A DNA stretch of 64,000 bases from NCBI GenBank assembly GCA_965237635.1, contig CBDEFX010000001.1, positions 186,001 to 250,000 of the forward strand, given 5' to 3'. Of the stretch, positions 63,893 through 64,000 are shown piece after piece; the stretch's first letter is position 1, and every line of letters begins with the position of its first letter. Below the pieces are notes generated by a model that made no database searches, was not told the DNA's origin, and worked only from the letters and a program-made list of their open reading frames with translations. A program made the position numbers and the translations under genes. Source of the DNA: CBDEFX01 sp965237635. Lineage in GTDB: Bacteria > Chloroflexota > Dehalococcoidia > Lucifugimonadales > CAUZJF01.

Positions 63893-63985
63893 AGATGTTT
63901 CCCTGAGTACGCCTCAGGCGGACGAAGAGCCTGCACTGAGCTCCGACTGGAGTCGCCCCGATGCCGCATCGGGGGACCTGCCGAA
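63893..63985. repeat. Intergenic repeat with palindrome at the window edge
   Basis: TTTCCCTGAGTACGCCTCAGG ... GACGAAGAGCCTG resembles the 19707 element. GAGCTCCGACTGGAGTCGC followed by the palindrome at 63955-63975 repeats the context at 37263-37299. The unit may continue past the window. Confidence 0.6.
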
Positions 63986-64000
63986 GTGGCCTTGGGTGGT

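Overview
The window looks like chromosomal DNA of a GC-rich, insertion-sequence-laden bacterium, most plausibly a marine Chloroflexota of the Dehalococcoidia/SAR202 type. That assignment is inferred from gene content: clustered corrinoid and URO-D-type methyltransferases, lipoproteins with Thr-Pro linkers, a class I fructose-bisphosphate aldolase beside FBPase, and abundant palindromic intergenic repeats. No 16S rRNA or other taxonomic marker is present. I saw no tRNA, rRNA or CRISPR array.

Layout. 0.1-4.6 kb: a zinc-type alcohol dehydrogenase/quinone reductase, two HtrA-like proteases without export signals, a LuxR-type response regulator and an OGG1-type DNA glycosylase. 4.7-14.7 kb, minus strand: a one-carbon cluster with an ASKHA/2Fe-2S corrinoid-activation protein, a corrinoid carrier, a pterin-binding methyltransferase, two tandem URO-D methyltransferases, a homocysteine-methyltransferase homologue and three small or uncharacterised proteins. 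15-19.6 kb: a Uma2 nuclease-fold protein, fbp, class I fba, rdgB and moaA. 19.8-26.4 kb: two LppX/LprG-type lipoprotein genes, one destroyed by a three-layer nest of insertion sequences. 26.6-34.2 kb: an RNase HI-MoaC fusion, a frameshifted unknown gene, pth, a 14-repeat kelch lipoprotein and a truncated metalloprotease. 34.2-37.2 kb: IS66- and IS256-family elements. 37.4-45.1 kb: gatC, gatA, a small membrane protein, an IS1380 copy, typA and a DEAD-box helicase. 45.6-52.6 kb: a cupin, pncB broken by IS1380 and IS1182 elements, a HIT protein and thiL. 52.7-62.2 kb: sthA broken by a divergent IS1380, a Nudix hydrolase, a sulfite-oxidase-like molybdoenzyme, and a 4.4-kb IS1380 composite transposon sitting in a zinc-ribbon gene. 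62.2-64 kb: a cell-surface protein and a ComB-like phosphatase.

The main theme is genome erosion by insertion sequences. There are seven IS1380-family copies, two IS481, one IS66, one IS256 and one IS1182. At least five host genes are broken. Four of them (lipoprotein, pncB, sthA, zinc ribbon) can be rebuilt into one open frame by removing the element and one target duplication, and each rebuilt length is divisible by three. This points to recent insertions. Functional links that remain are the methyl-transfer cluster, whose substrate is unknown, and a scattered molybdenum-cofactor set (moaA, a moaC fusion and a Moco enzyme).
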